DNA from: Bemisia tabaci
Lineage: Eukaryota > Arthropoda > Insecta > Hemiptera > Aleyrodidae
Direction of reading: 5' to 3'
Length of the DNA stretch: 64,000 nt
Assembly (NCBI RefSeq): GCF_918797505.1
Contig: NC_092797.1
Span: 45,854,157 to 45,918,156, forward strand
Shown: positions 32,901-43,719 of the stretch, in pieces
Layout: every line of letters starts with the position of its first letter
Numbering within the stretch: the stretch's first letter is position 1
Translations under genes and position numbers: made by a program
Notes under the pieces: model-generated
The model's database searches: none
Told to the model about the DNA's origin: nothing
What the model saw: only the letters and a program-made list of their open reading frames with translations

Positions 32901-35900
32901 ATTCAAAATCAAAAATTCAAATTGTAAGTTGTAGTAGGGTACTGCCTGATGGGGTTTTGGCCAATTTCGAAGTAGAGTGTTTGAGATTTTTGAAAAGTAA
33001 TCGAATTTTTGCGGTTTTTTAAGGGTAAAATAGCACACTGAGCACGGGGCGGCAAGTTGAACCTTTTCTCTCTCATCCTTGCCGTGACCGATCTGAACTT
33101 TTAGTATGTATTAACCTGGTATAAGATGTGACTTTTCTGAAATTTTCATGCCCATACAAAATTTTTTGCCCCCCGCGGCAGCGTTGCCAATTTGCGGACT
33201 CAAAAATATCGAATTTGATGATAAAATGAAGATTTCGAGGTGTGATTTCCTCCAAAATTTCACGAAAAATGTGCAATCTGAGAGTTTTCTATAAGAAAAG
33301 GCATATTTGAACAATTTAGAGTTGCAGTGTTGCCAGCTTTTGATTTAAAATCCGTCAAAATGACCCAAATCGCGTTGCAACCTCGAGCGCTGGATTTTTA
33401 TTTCGTTCAGAATTGGTTATTACGGTTCTTCTGTACTCTATGCATTTAGGTACCATGACAATTATGCCATTACTTACTTGATGGGTGCAGCTAACTCAAA
33501 AAGAGAGGCCGGATAAAGCGATGAGTCGGGGGAAAACGAGCGGTTCGGGTTGACAGAAAGTTCTTAAATCTACTCCATCACCAGAAAGTAGAATTTGAGA
33601 ACTTTCTCCCACCCCCCAAACCTTATCCCTGTTGCAGTCAATCCTTTGAACATCTGATCTGAAATTTTGCCCCCGAATTTTTACCAAAAACATGAAAAAT
33701 ATAAACACGTTTTTGTGCAAAAACACATCATGTTTTTGGTAAAAATTCGGGGGCAAAATTTCAGATCAGATGTTCAAAGGATTGACTGCAACAGGGATAA
33801 GGTTTGGGGGGTGGGAGAAAGTTCTCAAATTCTACTTTCTGGTGATGGAGTAGATTTAAGAACTTTCTGTCAACCCGAACCGCTCGTTTTCCCCCGACTC
33901 ATCGCTTTATCCGGCCTCTCTTTTTGAGTTAGCTGCACCCATCAAGTAAGTAATGGCATAATTGTCATGGTACCTAAATGCATAGAGTACAGAAGAACCG
34001 TAATAACCAATTCTGAACGAAATAAAAATCCAGCGCTCGAGGTTGCAACGCGATTTGGGTCATTTTGACGGATTTTAAATCAAAAGCTGGCAACACTGCA
34101 ACTCTAAATTGTTCAAATATGCCTTTTCTTATAGAAAACTCTCAGATTGCACATTTTTCGTGAAATTTTGGAGGAAATCACACCTCGAAATCTTCATTTT
34201 ATCATCAAATTCGATATTTTTGAGTCCGCAAATTGGCAACGCTGCCGCGGGGGGCAAAAAATTTTGTATGGGCATGAAAATTTCAGAAAAGTCACATCTT
34301 ATACCAGGTTAATACATACTAAAAGTTCAGATCGGTCACGGCAAGGATGAGAGAGAAAAGGTTCAACTTGCCGCCCCGTGCTCAGTGTGCTATTTTACCC
34401 TTAAAAAACCGCAAAAATTCGATTACTTTTCAAAAATCTCAAACACTCTACTTCGAAATTGGCCAAAACCCCATCAGGCAGTACCCTACTACAACTTACA
34501 ATTTGAATTTTTGATTTTGAATGGAAATCACACTCCGAAACCTTCATTTTATCATTAAATTCGATATTTTGGAGTCCGCAACTTGGCAACGCTGCCGCGG
34601 GAGCAAAAAAATTTGTATGGGCATGAAAATTTCAGAAAAGTCCCATCTTATACCAGGCAAAAACATACTAAAAATTCAGATCGGTCAAGGCAAGGATGAG
34701 GGAGAGGGGGTTTAATGTGTCGCCCGGAGGCCAATTTTGCTATTTTACCCCTAAAAAACCACAAAAATGCGATTATTTTTCGAGGAGCTCCGACAACCTA
34801 TTTCGAAATTGCCCAAAAACCCATCAGGGAGTACCCCACTACAACCTCCAGTTTGAATTTTTGATGTACAACAAAGTCGCATTTAAAGTGAGTTCAGGGG
34901 CACCGTGCTCGATTTTCAAGGCAGTTTGCAATCGCCAGAAATGTTCTCAGCTCAAACCTTTTCAACACAGAATTATTTTCTTCTTATCTACCACCTCTAG
35001 CTTCTGAACATAAAATTATTTCCATCTACTCTTAATATGGCTGGTAGCACCTTGGACTTACACTCACATGCTTCCTCACTGAATATGAGTGTGATATGTA
35101 TTGAAATTAAAAAAACACCGCTTGCCGTTCTCAGCGAAATGATTATTTTGATGGTTAAAATGATTAATCCATCAATGACTCTTACCCAACAAGATCCACA
35201 ATTTCCTTGGTCGTAGACATGAGAGACACTCGGGCAGTTGGCCCACTGTTTTCTGGCGTCAAATTCTGCGGGTGGATCGGATATCTCGTAAGTGTCCCCA
35301 AATTCAGCTTCCGAATCATCAAAATCATCAAAAATCGGAAGTTTTGGTAGCCGGTCAATCTGCGGGACGGGAGCTGAAGAAAGCCTTTTTAAGTAGTCCT
35401 CAGATATGTCGTCAGGAAAGTTTTTCCCTGCCTGGAAATTATTTTCAAGACTTTGCTTCGAAATCATGCATAAAAAGCGCTACCTGTTTACAGATAATCA
35501 ACTTCTCTGCCACGATATTTCAAGTTAAGTGTGGAATGTGTCTTGAGTAAAATGTCTAAAAATGCAACCTAACTTGAGCTATGAAGTTTTATAGTATAAA
35601 AGTTAAAAAAAAAAAAAAAACAAGCAGTGAACTCCAACACAATGTGTTGATAAGGCGCGTCATTAACTCGCACATATCAACCCCTTTAGTTTTCATTTAC
35701 AGAGATTTCAAAATAGGCAAACAGCACAACAAGAGAATTCACGATCCAACACTGCGAGGTCAAAGACGCACCTTGACGAGACCGTGTATTGTGAAAGTAG
35801 AAAGCTATTCGATCGAATTTAAGTTTTTTGATCTGCCTCAAGCAAAATCTTATCAGATTCTTGAAGAAAAGTGCTACGGAATAATTTAAGCGAAGAAAGG

Positions 35901-38488
35901 AAAAATTCTGTCGAACTCCTAGAAGATAAAGTCGATTTAAAGGTATTTTGGGGCTAAAATACCCAAATCACCGGTAGTAAAAATCCCGTTCTATTATTGA
36001 AAATAAATTGACTCGATATAAATGCAATTGCATTAAATACGTCTTGATTTTGTTATTTTAAACGTCTTTCCATGCAAAGAAGTTCAACCATGTCGTTGCT
36101 TTATTCATTCATGAATTAAAAGTAAGCAATCTACATCCCGAAAATCTGCTGATTTGCCGTAAAAAATTGCAGAAACTTGATATACCAGGCCGATGCACCC
36201 ACTCGTTGAATTTACCAACCAATTTCGTGAGTGCAAATGTGTAAAAATCAATATGCTATAGTCATTTTGAGTGCATTTATTTTTCATGAAATAATAATAA
36301 TTTCAATCCCGAAAAACCATCAATTTTCCGTATAAAATCGAAAAAATCAAAATATGTCGACTCCCCGACGTGAAAATTAGATTCTACGTGTGTAAAATAC
36401 TTATGTATCGATATGCTGAACAGAAACTATGTGAGGACACAGTCAGAAGCCCGCGGCAACATTAATTCAACAGAAAAACTGTAAAAATTAGATAGGATTT
36501 TAGCCGCTTTGCCCGCCTCTCCTCGTTACTTACAACAAACCGTTCTTATACTCATCTCAAAATTTTTCTCAGAGCTTTGAGTTATTATCAGCTTCCATTT
36601 AAACTCCGGTTCGATGGCCGAATCGGCTGCCAAAAAAGCAAGCCACTGTTGAAGGGTTCTATGAGAAATTCGTGATATTATCGGCTCTCAGGAAATCACC
36701 CCATGGCTAAAATTGGTGGTATACATGTTTAAGTGCTTAAAATAATCGTATTCAAGAAACTAAGGAATTAAACTATGGAGTCAATTTCTTTTTAATAATA
36801 TAACGGGATTTACTACCGGTAGGGTTGTGAGATGAAAATGCTGTAAAAGTCGAGCACAGAAAAAGCATGCTTTGTAAAAATAGACCTAATTTCCCTGACT
36901 TAAAATCATATTTTGTGAAGATTGATCCCAGACCGAAGGATAAACTTCCTAGAGGTTTAAACCCTAGGCAGTACTACGAAAATTTGGAAAGTATAGCCCC
37001 AGAATACTTTTAAAGCGCCTTTACGTTCCAGAATCTCGACGGAATTTTTTTTTTTTTTTTTTTTTTTTTGCTTAAACGATTCAAGAGACATTGTAGTTAA
37101 AAATATAAAGATTTTTCGATTTGAACGTATAAAAAATGTTTAACTCGTTCAGGCACACCGTGTATTGTATGGAGTACTGCTGTTATTCTACCGTTGTCTT
37201 CAGGTCAAAATTCTTACAAAGAAGTCCCTTGCAAGAGGCGAATTTTTTGTAATTTCTCCCAGTTTTTTCAGCGTTAGGTATATAAATGAATTGCTTGTCA
37301 AATTCTGAGGTCAATTATATTTAATTGTAATTTATACTTTCTTTTTTTCCCCTTCATTTTATTTTTCGTATCGAGAAGTCGAGGTTTTGTTGATTTCTTC
37401 GGATTTCGATTACTGTAACTTCTCTTCTATTCGGCCGATTTTTATGAATGAGGTCTCTTTTTATTTGTGTTTTAACGGAGAGTAAGGAAAAAATTGCTAA
37501 ATACACGCGAAACAATTTTTTTTTGAAAATTGGATGAATCCTAGCGTGACGGTGAAATGGTTAATGAAGCGTGAGTAATTGGGGTACGGGTATCGGCCGC
37601 GTTGGGACCCAAGGCGGCCCAAGGCCCATTGTTCTTCGTGACGCCGACGCAGTGATCAGGAGCGTGGGGAAGAGAGAGCTAAGTGGACTCCTGAATGAGC
37701 CACGTTTAGCAAATGGTCTGATGAGTCTCGAGGCTCATCACAGATTGCACTTACCACTATCCTGCTTGCCCCGGCTATCAGAGCAAGGAGTACCAACTTT
37801 TGAAAAGGATAACAGTGGTGTGGAGATATGTCAAAGCAACGTTTTGAACAAAACGGAGTGAGTGAAATTCTGATTCAAGGAGTGCCGAACTGGTCAGCCA
37901 TCCTCGAATCAGTTCGCTTGCTTCCGCTTATATATGCATATTTTAAATCAGCGCGTCGTACTCTTAGGCTTTTTTTAAAAAAACCAAGTAACGTAGACTC
38001 TTGGTATTCACTGCACATAAACTAGCGAGCCCCAGAATGAGAAACAACTTTAAATCATAATTATTGACGGATAAATAAACTTTTTACACGCTTTGGAAAA
38101 TCTCAGAAGTTCGCGGTAGTCACTTTTCGGTAAGGAACTAAGGGACTCGGTTATTGTATCGAGCAGGGTTCGAAACGATCGTAAAGGCGGTATACTACGT
38201 ATACGCGCCAAAAATATTTTTTTTTTTTTTATTTAAGAAGTGCTATTTAAATATTGATTATCGGTATTTAAGTCTCAAAATGTTGAATTACTCTTTGCAA
38301 AGTGCCGGAGAATCAAGATAAAGAATAGATCATCTTACTATCCATGATGACTGAGCATTGTTGATGTAGTTAATCATAGCATCCGTATCCTTGAAACTAA
38401 GTTTTTTGAGGTCCATAGAAGCAATGTCCCTTGCTGTTACCTGAACGAGGATGACACCTATCACAAATAAAATATCAGCTAAACACAT
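29901..38488 (-). CDS. Cathepsin B-like cysteine protease, paralogue D (complete, most divergent)
   Basis: Six-exon cathepsin B of 359 residues. Exons: 38488-38339, 35431-35186, 31863-31657, 31147-30994, 30673-30563, 30112-29901 (TAA); 1080 nt, all GT..AG, phases 0,0,0,1,1. The first exon codes a compact signal peptide ([19 protein letters not shown]) followed by the propeptide ([20 protein letters not shown]). The mature part starts near [17 protein letters not shown]. The catalytic Cys ([10 protein letters not shown]), His ([11 protein letters not shown]) and Asn ([11 protein letters not shown]) are all present. The occluding loop reads CSHRV and is two residues shorter than in A-C; its second histidine is Arg. 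An NNT glycosylation site replaces NET. The intron between exons 2 and 3 carries the 2.4 kb palindrome at 32515-34908. An AG at about 38503-38505 upstream of the ATG may be the acceptor of an untranslated first exon. D differs from A-C in leader and loop and is probably the oldest branch of the four (inference). Confidence 0.93.
32515..34908. repeat. 2.4 kb near-perfect palindrome in the paralogue D intron
   Basis: Left arm 32515-33695 and right arm 33728-34908 (1181 bp each) are inverse copies around a 32 bp spacer, centred at 33711.5. Every stretch I compared matched except one base (GACAAATT against GACACATT near 32705/34718). A diverged continuation (ATTTTCA and GCAGTTT on both sides) extends a little further out. 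Within each arm a unit of about 350 bp is tandemly duplicated with divergence (left arm about 32551-32900 and 32901-33250). The open frames inside are mirror images and have no recognisable family. It could be a foldback element, a recent inverted duplication, or an assembly artefact from a folded read. Confidence 0.95.
35600..35889. other. Anonymous open frame in the paralogue D intron
   Basis: A plus-strand frame ending TAA at 35889 codes about 95 residues after an A-rich stretch (35606-35621). The C-terminal part ([17 protein letters not shown]) has ordinary composition but no family I recognise. It lies antisense in a cathepsin intron. Probably chance or a fragment of a repeat. Confidence 0.12.
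37048..37069. repeat. Poly-T run
   Basis: About 22 T in a row in the first intron of paralogue D. The nearby stretch 37590-37760 is GC-rich against its surroundings and carries an unrecognised open frame (37571-37861); no family could be assigned. Confidence 0.7.
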
Positions 38489-38598
38489 CCCTTGAAGGAA
38501 AAAACCTGAATAACGTGAAGTTGACAGCAGTTTCTTCTTTTCTTGTTTTTTAGTATTCAGCCGATTCTGAAATTGACAAAGTCGCTAGCACTTCCGCG

Positions 38599-39006
38599 AT
38601 GAGAAAAATTTCAAAGATGAAAATTTGGAGTCTCATTGAGTCGACACAAACAACTGCATCAGTGTTTTTTGCGCATTCAAGCATGGAATTGAGTAGAGAT
38701 TCAAACAATGGGACATTAATCACGAGCATTCTAAACTTTAATGTGTCCCAGAACCACCCTCCACTCGTCTATGAGTATCTTTCAGTTCAATTGAGCATCT
38801 TGTCCTTTTGGCAGCCTTTCTTACGTATTCCCGTTGATGCGACCATGCTAGAATATCGGATTGTTCATAACGTCAAATTTTCAAATATCGTAGCATTTTC
38901 CATATGTATACATTTTCCTAGGAAAAGAAGTAGCAAGATTTTAAAAACATGTGCTCGTTCCTTTTTACTAAACATGATCCAGTTTTTTAATTTTTTATCT
39001 GAGTAA
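38599..39006 (+). other. Anonymous 135-codon open frame upstream of paralogue D
   Basis: ATG-to-TAA frame divergent from paralogue D; only 111 bases separate the two ATGs, so it overlaps the region where the D promoter or untranslated leader should lie. The product has no signal peptide, domain or repeat I recognise. Possibly chance. Confidence 0.15.
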
Positions 39007-39123
39007 ATGGCAAATGGTCCATTCAGAATGTACCCGTTTGCGTGCTTTAAAATCGCAAGTTGAAAAACGCGACGCGAGTTTGAATGATCGCGCTACACAC
39101 TGCAGTCGGCGCAAAACGCACGT

Positions 39124-39246
39124 TAGCGCCTGCAAGACTGCATGAATACTTCAAGCATTGTGCGTACTCTGCGGTGCATGGCGCGCGCTGCTAGTGCCTG
39201 CAAGACTGCATGGATACTTCTCGCATTACGTGTACGCCACTGTGCG
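39124..39246. repeat. 68 bp tandem duplication
   Basis: TAGCGCCTGCAAGACTGCAT at 39124 recurs as TAGTGCCTGCAAGACTGCAT at 39192, with the following GA/GGATACTT and GCATT parts also matching. Two diverged units. Confidence 0.75.
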
Positions 39247-39717
39247 TTTTTCGTTTTCGGCTTTAATGACAGAGCGTGCATCCTAGTTCATGTCCTCGAT
39301 GAGACTTTTTGGTGTTATCGACTTTTTATTTAATTTAGGCTCAGACGAGCCGAGAGGTAAATAATGGACTGAAGACAACCCACAAGGGACCCTATATCAT
39401 CATCGTCCATCATTTTCCCTTTTTGTCCATGACAACCATCCGTTCTAACGAATAGAAGTATTGTATGATACATATCGATGACTAAAGTGCAAAACCACGT
39501 ATCTCCACACCGATGTATTGACATTTCCGTCACTATTTCCATACTTCGAAGAGAAGCAAGCAAACTTTGTAGCTTGAAATTTTTGCAGATTATTCTGCCG
39601 ACAGTCGGAAAAAAAGTCAACGTAGTTTTTAAGAAATTACGTTGACTGGTTTTCCAATGAAAAGCTAAAGTACGGCAGGAAGTCTGCGACATCGCAAATG
39701 CCACGGAAAAAAAGCGT

Positions 39718-39885
39718 TAGGGGTCATCCCCTAAAATTGGGGAACTACCCTAATTTGTTGGATGACACAAGCATTGCCGATTATTTTTGATAGTATCGCA
39801 ACTCAAGTTGGGGTGGTATCGTAGCATTTGGGTTCGTGACCGAATTTATTGGGGTACCACCACGATTAATTAGAAATACCCAGCC
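39718..39885. repeat. Dispersed repeat, GGGGTACCACCACGATT end, copy 1
   Basis: Shares CTCTAAAATTG.GG.ACTACC at one end and TTATTGGGGTAC.ACCAC at the other with the segment at 48857-49003. The two ends are loosely inverse to each other, so it may be a decayed miniature element. Confidence 0.5.
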
Positions 39886-41070
39886 GATATTTTATTTATT
39901 TTAGTTTTTATTTATATTAGTGTACATGAGCGACACAAACATAGTGTCCAAGCATACTTGTCAGTGAAAACCCCCCAAAATTTACTTTTTAAACATCATT
40001 ATAAAAATCACTTAGAGAATAAAATTCCATTCAAACTAATAAGGTTTTTAACCTCTTGAAAAAAGCGTCAACTTCCCAGTCAACTATCATCCAACAACCT
40101 CTAGCTCTTTTTTCCGTGGTAGATATTTGGTACCGCACTTTGCCCATCGATATTCAATTCTCGAATGAAAATTTTGCTGCTTTGAAATGCAATTACATTA
40201 TTCCTTTATCCGGGAAACAACCATATGACCAAACTTCTCTTCCTAGCGAGGAAGTATTACCAATAGTTTCACTGTTCCTTTAAAAGTCCGTGACTGCCTG
40301 GGCTGGAACATCGAAAATGCTAATCATGCATGATTACGGGCCAAATGCACTCCCACCACACATGCGTCCCGGCGCGCTGGCGCTGGGCTGGTGGCTACCG
40401 CGCGCGCGTAGTTGGAAGGCGTTGCTTAAGTCACCTCGGTGTTTTATTGTCCACGGAGATAAGCATAATGCATGTTTACAGCGGCTACTGAAAAATATCT
40501 TCCGCGTACAAGGTGCGTGCCCGGAATTATTCAGTCAAAATCGTGGTCTACCCGATCAGATACAGCCCCCGCCGCCACCCCCTCCCCGCGCCGCCGCCAC
40601 TATTCAACGCTGGATCGCGTAGTGTTAGTTTATGGGCATGGCGCATTAATGCGTTGCCGAATTGAAGTCCGGGTTTTTTGAACGTGGGAGGTGAAAGGGC
40701 CTAAAATATGTAACGCTCTGAGGAGGAAGAGGGTTTGAGTTTGCGTTACGGGTGCGTTACAGGTGGGAGGGAATAGTCCAGACCTGCGTTAACTCTTCCA
40801 GCCACCGCACACGTGATAAGATACGATTTGGTGAATCGAGTCTAATGGGAGATCGTAAAATTGACATTGGGTCGTAATTGATTCAAAATGGTCTTAAACG
40901 CTAAAATTTGTCATTAAAAAAAAAGTTTAAGAGTAAGAAACAAGTTTTACGACTGTGGAGTTGAAGTAATGCTGAAATCGGGACGTTAGTTTTTCAGAAA
41001 TTTATGACGAAGGAGGCTTTTTCATCGTATATTCATTATGAAGGATCTTCACTCATCATTCTCATCATCA
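39886..41070. other. No recognised gene; GC-rich patch
   Basis: AT-rich sequence followed by a GC-rich patch at about 40330-40620 with CCGCCGCC-rich and GCGCGCGC text. Open frames across the patch have low-complexity, proline/arginine-rich composition and no family. Nothing else supported. Confidence 0.4.
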
Positions 41071-41345
41071 CTCCTCCGACGTAAGGACCAGTGGCGTGGC
41101 ATGCTGTGCGATATATCGATTGATCGGCCATTTAAACCTATGGGAAAGTATCGATAAACAGGGTGTTCGCAGCGAACACCTTAATAAACGATTATTTACC
41201 ACAGTTTCAAATGGAGAAATATCGATAGATCGCAAAGCCACTGGTAAGGACGTATCTCGATACCCACGTGAGCCCTAATTTACGCATAAATCCATGCTTT
41301 TTGGGGCTTATGTGGAAATCGAGGTACGTCCTTACGTCAGAGGAA
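41071..41345. mobile_element. Foldback element interrupted by a hAT-type miniature element
   Basis: Left outer arm CTCCTCCGACGTAAGGAC (41071-41088) and right text GTCCTTACGTCAGAGGAACG (about 41326-41345) are inverse. When the insert 41089-41251 is set aside, the left arm continues GTATCTCGATACCCACGTGA, which pairs with the right arm's TTATGTGGAAATCGAGGTAC. So an older inverted-repeat element was split by the younger insert. Confidence 0.8.
41089..41243. mobile_element. hAT-type miniature element, copy 2, with perfect 8 bp target duplication
   Basis: Starts CAGTGGCGTGGC and ends GCCACTG, with the central GGTGTTCGCAGCGAACACC. GTAAGGAC occurs directly on both sides (41081-41088 and 41244-41251). 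An 8 bp duplication with CAG.GG termini is the hallmark of the hAT superfamily. At 155 bp it codes for nothing and must have been moved in trans. Confidence 0.9.
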
Positions 41346-41564
41346 CGACGCAATATCCGAACAGGACGTTACGCATTTCTAGTGAGGGTTGCAGGTCTAT
41401 GTCACCCGTATGATAGAGGAGGGAGGTATGGAAAAAAATCAGCATTGCATGTTAAAAAGAGGTTGCATGTTATGTGAGAGACTCAGGTGCAGTGTAATGT
41501 TGAGGAAAATAGCGGAAAATTCATGTTCTGAGAACTGTTTTTACCGTAGCACCCGTTTCGCGAG

Positions 41565-41725
41565 CATTGGCGGACGCAGCAAATTGGGAACATCGTTTTT
41601 CTCCATTTAAATCTATGGAAATGTATCGAATCTCGGAGGAGCCAAGTGCTCTGACGGAACCGATTATTTAATATAGGTTTAAACGGAGGGAATCCGGTGT
41701 TGCCAAATTGCTGGATCCGCCTCTG
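41565..41725. mobile_element. Miniature element of second hAT-like family, copy 2
   Basis: 161 bp from CATTGGCGGACGCAGC to GCTGGATCCGCCTCTG. Flanking octamers TTCGCGAG (41557-41564) and TTCGTGAG (41726-41733) agree at seven of eight bases, which supports hAT-type insertion. Closely similar to 20030-20194. Confidence 0.78.
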
Positions 41726-41923
41726 TTCGTGAGAGCTGATAAAAATTTAAACTGCCAGAAAGCAAATTTCAGCCAAAAATGTTGTGATATTTCTTCTGGC
41801 AACAATGGTCACAAGAAACAGAGTCCGTTCTTCAGAGCTGTTTGCATCGCATTTCCTCGGTAATAAGGGCGTCAACGAAAAATCGCAAAAGCTACCTCGA
41901 TCCTGTTGGACGATCAATCGAAA

Positions 41924-42840
41924 ATGTATACCGCTACCAAACGTGTAAAAGCATTCTGTGCATGTAGTGAGTCTTGTAGAAAGCAATGGCTCTCAGTTGT
42001 TTGTAGTAAAATACATGATCTGGGCGGAGTATGGCTGGAGGAAACAAGATCATTATACCATTACAGATACATGTACCTGAGTACCCTTGTCCACTTCGAA
42101 AATAAAATTCAGTCCGTCTTGGAATTGAACAGAAAAAAGTGGGATATAGAAACTCTTCTCTACATCGCGAGCTCATTAAATATCGAAATTTCTTCATAAT
42201 TTTGAGATGGTAAGAAGGTTGATGCTTATGTGATGATATCATGATTTGGCGGAAACGAGATTTATATGAAATGAAGTCCAATTTGCGAATTCAAACTCTT
42301 CACGGTCCAATTGTAGCATCATCAAATGGAACAAAGTATGGTGCAGGAATACGGATATTCAACACGGTTTCCAGATATCATATGACGGTAATTTTTGAAA
42401 AAAGGTGTTTGATAGTTCTTACATGATAAAATAAAAGGATGTATGAACATTCGGAAGTTGCCAAATTTGTTTTTGAAAATTATGTATTCTTCAAGTAAAG
42501 TTTTTGATGTTATTTTTCAAACTGCTCAGGCAATTTAGATTAAATTGTGGTTATAATTGTGCGAAAAGTTCAAAGAAAAATGAACATAAATATTGAGACT
42601 TTTTGGGATTTATCAGATGAAAGTTGGAAATGTCGTAAGGTTCTTGCGACGTTTTTTTCTGAACACGACCAAATTGCTATAATTCTTTGCGTTAGCCTGG
42701 GTAATCAACCCCTCATAGCTGATGTCTGCCCAACAGACAACCACAACAAATTTAATTCCCTTTTACAGGTACCGATACCCCCTCTCCCCACTGTCCCCTC
42801 CGCCGAGCACACGCCCTATTGTGTCCGCACCCGGGATTAA
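41924..42840 (+). other. Cluster of three anonymous plus-strand open frames
   Basis: ATG frames 41924-42199 (91 residues), 42241-42426 (61) and 42580-42840 (86) follow each other within 920 bases. The first (KAFCACSESCRKQWLSVVCS, then HYRYMYLSTLVHF) and third (FWDLSDESWKCRKVLATFF) have balanced, protein-like composition. Possible donor sites follow at ATGACG|GTAATT (42386) and TACAG|GTACC (42769). No family recognised. They could be exons of an orphan gene, a decayed element, or chance. Confidence 0.2.
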
Positions 42841-42964
42841 TGACGGTCACAGCGGTCAGACGTCCGACTTACCAGCCACCGAATTGTTGCCACATGTGGT
42901 TATTACCCTTGGTGATTGCCATGGTCACTGGATCCTTGATCATATAAATGAAGACCAGGAAATC

Positions 42965-43715
42965 TAGGATCCAGTAGATAGGAGAGACGTCATCAGGCTT
43001 CGTTTTTTAACTTCCCTCCCGAGTCTGAGCAACACCTCATTGACGGCATATAGTGGAGCATTGCAAGTTCAAACCTCGCGCCATCGCGCCTTCAATTTTG
43101 TAGATACAACGCGGACATCCATCATGCACGAATAGTTGTATGTCTACGCCGTCATCAACGCTTGTCCTTTCCTTCTGCTCTATTTCCATGTTGTGGTGGT
43201 TCCATTTGTCTTATTTGTAGTGGTGTTTCAAGAACTTTGTGACCAACACATTCGAAGATGGAAGAAACGTAATCGGGCCTCGTTTTTTCCCCCAATTTTT
43301 TCCCGAGTCTGAGCGACACCTCACTAGGAACGGAGCATTGAGAGTTCACGCATCATGCCATCGCGCCTTCAATTTTGCAGATACAACACGGACATCCATC
43401 ATGCACGAATAGTTGTATGTCTACGCCGTCATCAACGCTTGTCCTTTCCTTCTGCTCTATTTCCATGTTGTGGTGGTTCCATTTGTCTTATTTGTAGTGG
43501 TGCTTCAAGGGCTTTGTGAGCAACATTGTCAAAGATAGGAGAAACGTAATCAGGCCTCTTTTTTTTCATTTTATCCCCGAGTCTGAGCGACACATCACTG
43601 GGAGCGGAGCATTGCGAGTTCACGCTTCATGCCATCGCGCCTTCAATTTTGTAGATACAGCACGGACATCCATTAAGCACGAATATTTGTATCGCTGTCA
43701 TTAGCGCGCGTGAAA
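42965..43715. repeat. Tandem array, period about 275 bp
   Basis: TCGCGCCTTCAATTTTG recurs at 43084, 43361 and 43635 (spacing 277 and 274). Shared landmarks per unit are CATGCACGAATAGTTGTATG, TTCTGCTCTATTTCCATGTT and CGAGTCTGAGCGACAC. Two full units plus partial units on each side. The minus-strand frames inside (near 43155 and 43432) are copies of each other created by the repeat. Confidence 0.88.
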
Positions 43716-43719
43716 GAGT

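Noticed and set aside
32479..35007. Mirror-image open frames on both strands, for example at 33496-33756 and 33667-33927
   Set aside because: They are the same sequence read in both palindrome arms, with no recognised family. They reflect the repeat, not genes.
42965..43715. CRISPR-like array of regularly spaced repeats
   Set aside because: Units are about 275 bp tandem copies without unique short spacers, in a eukaryotic intron-rich context.
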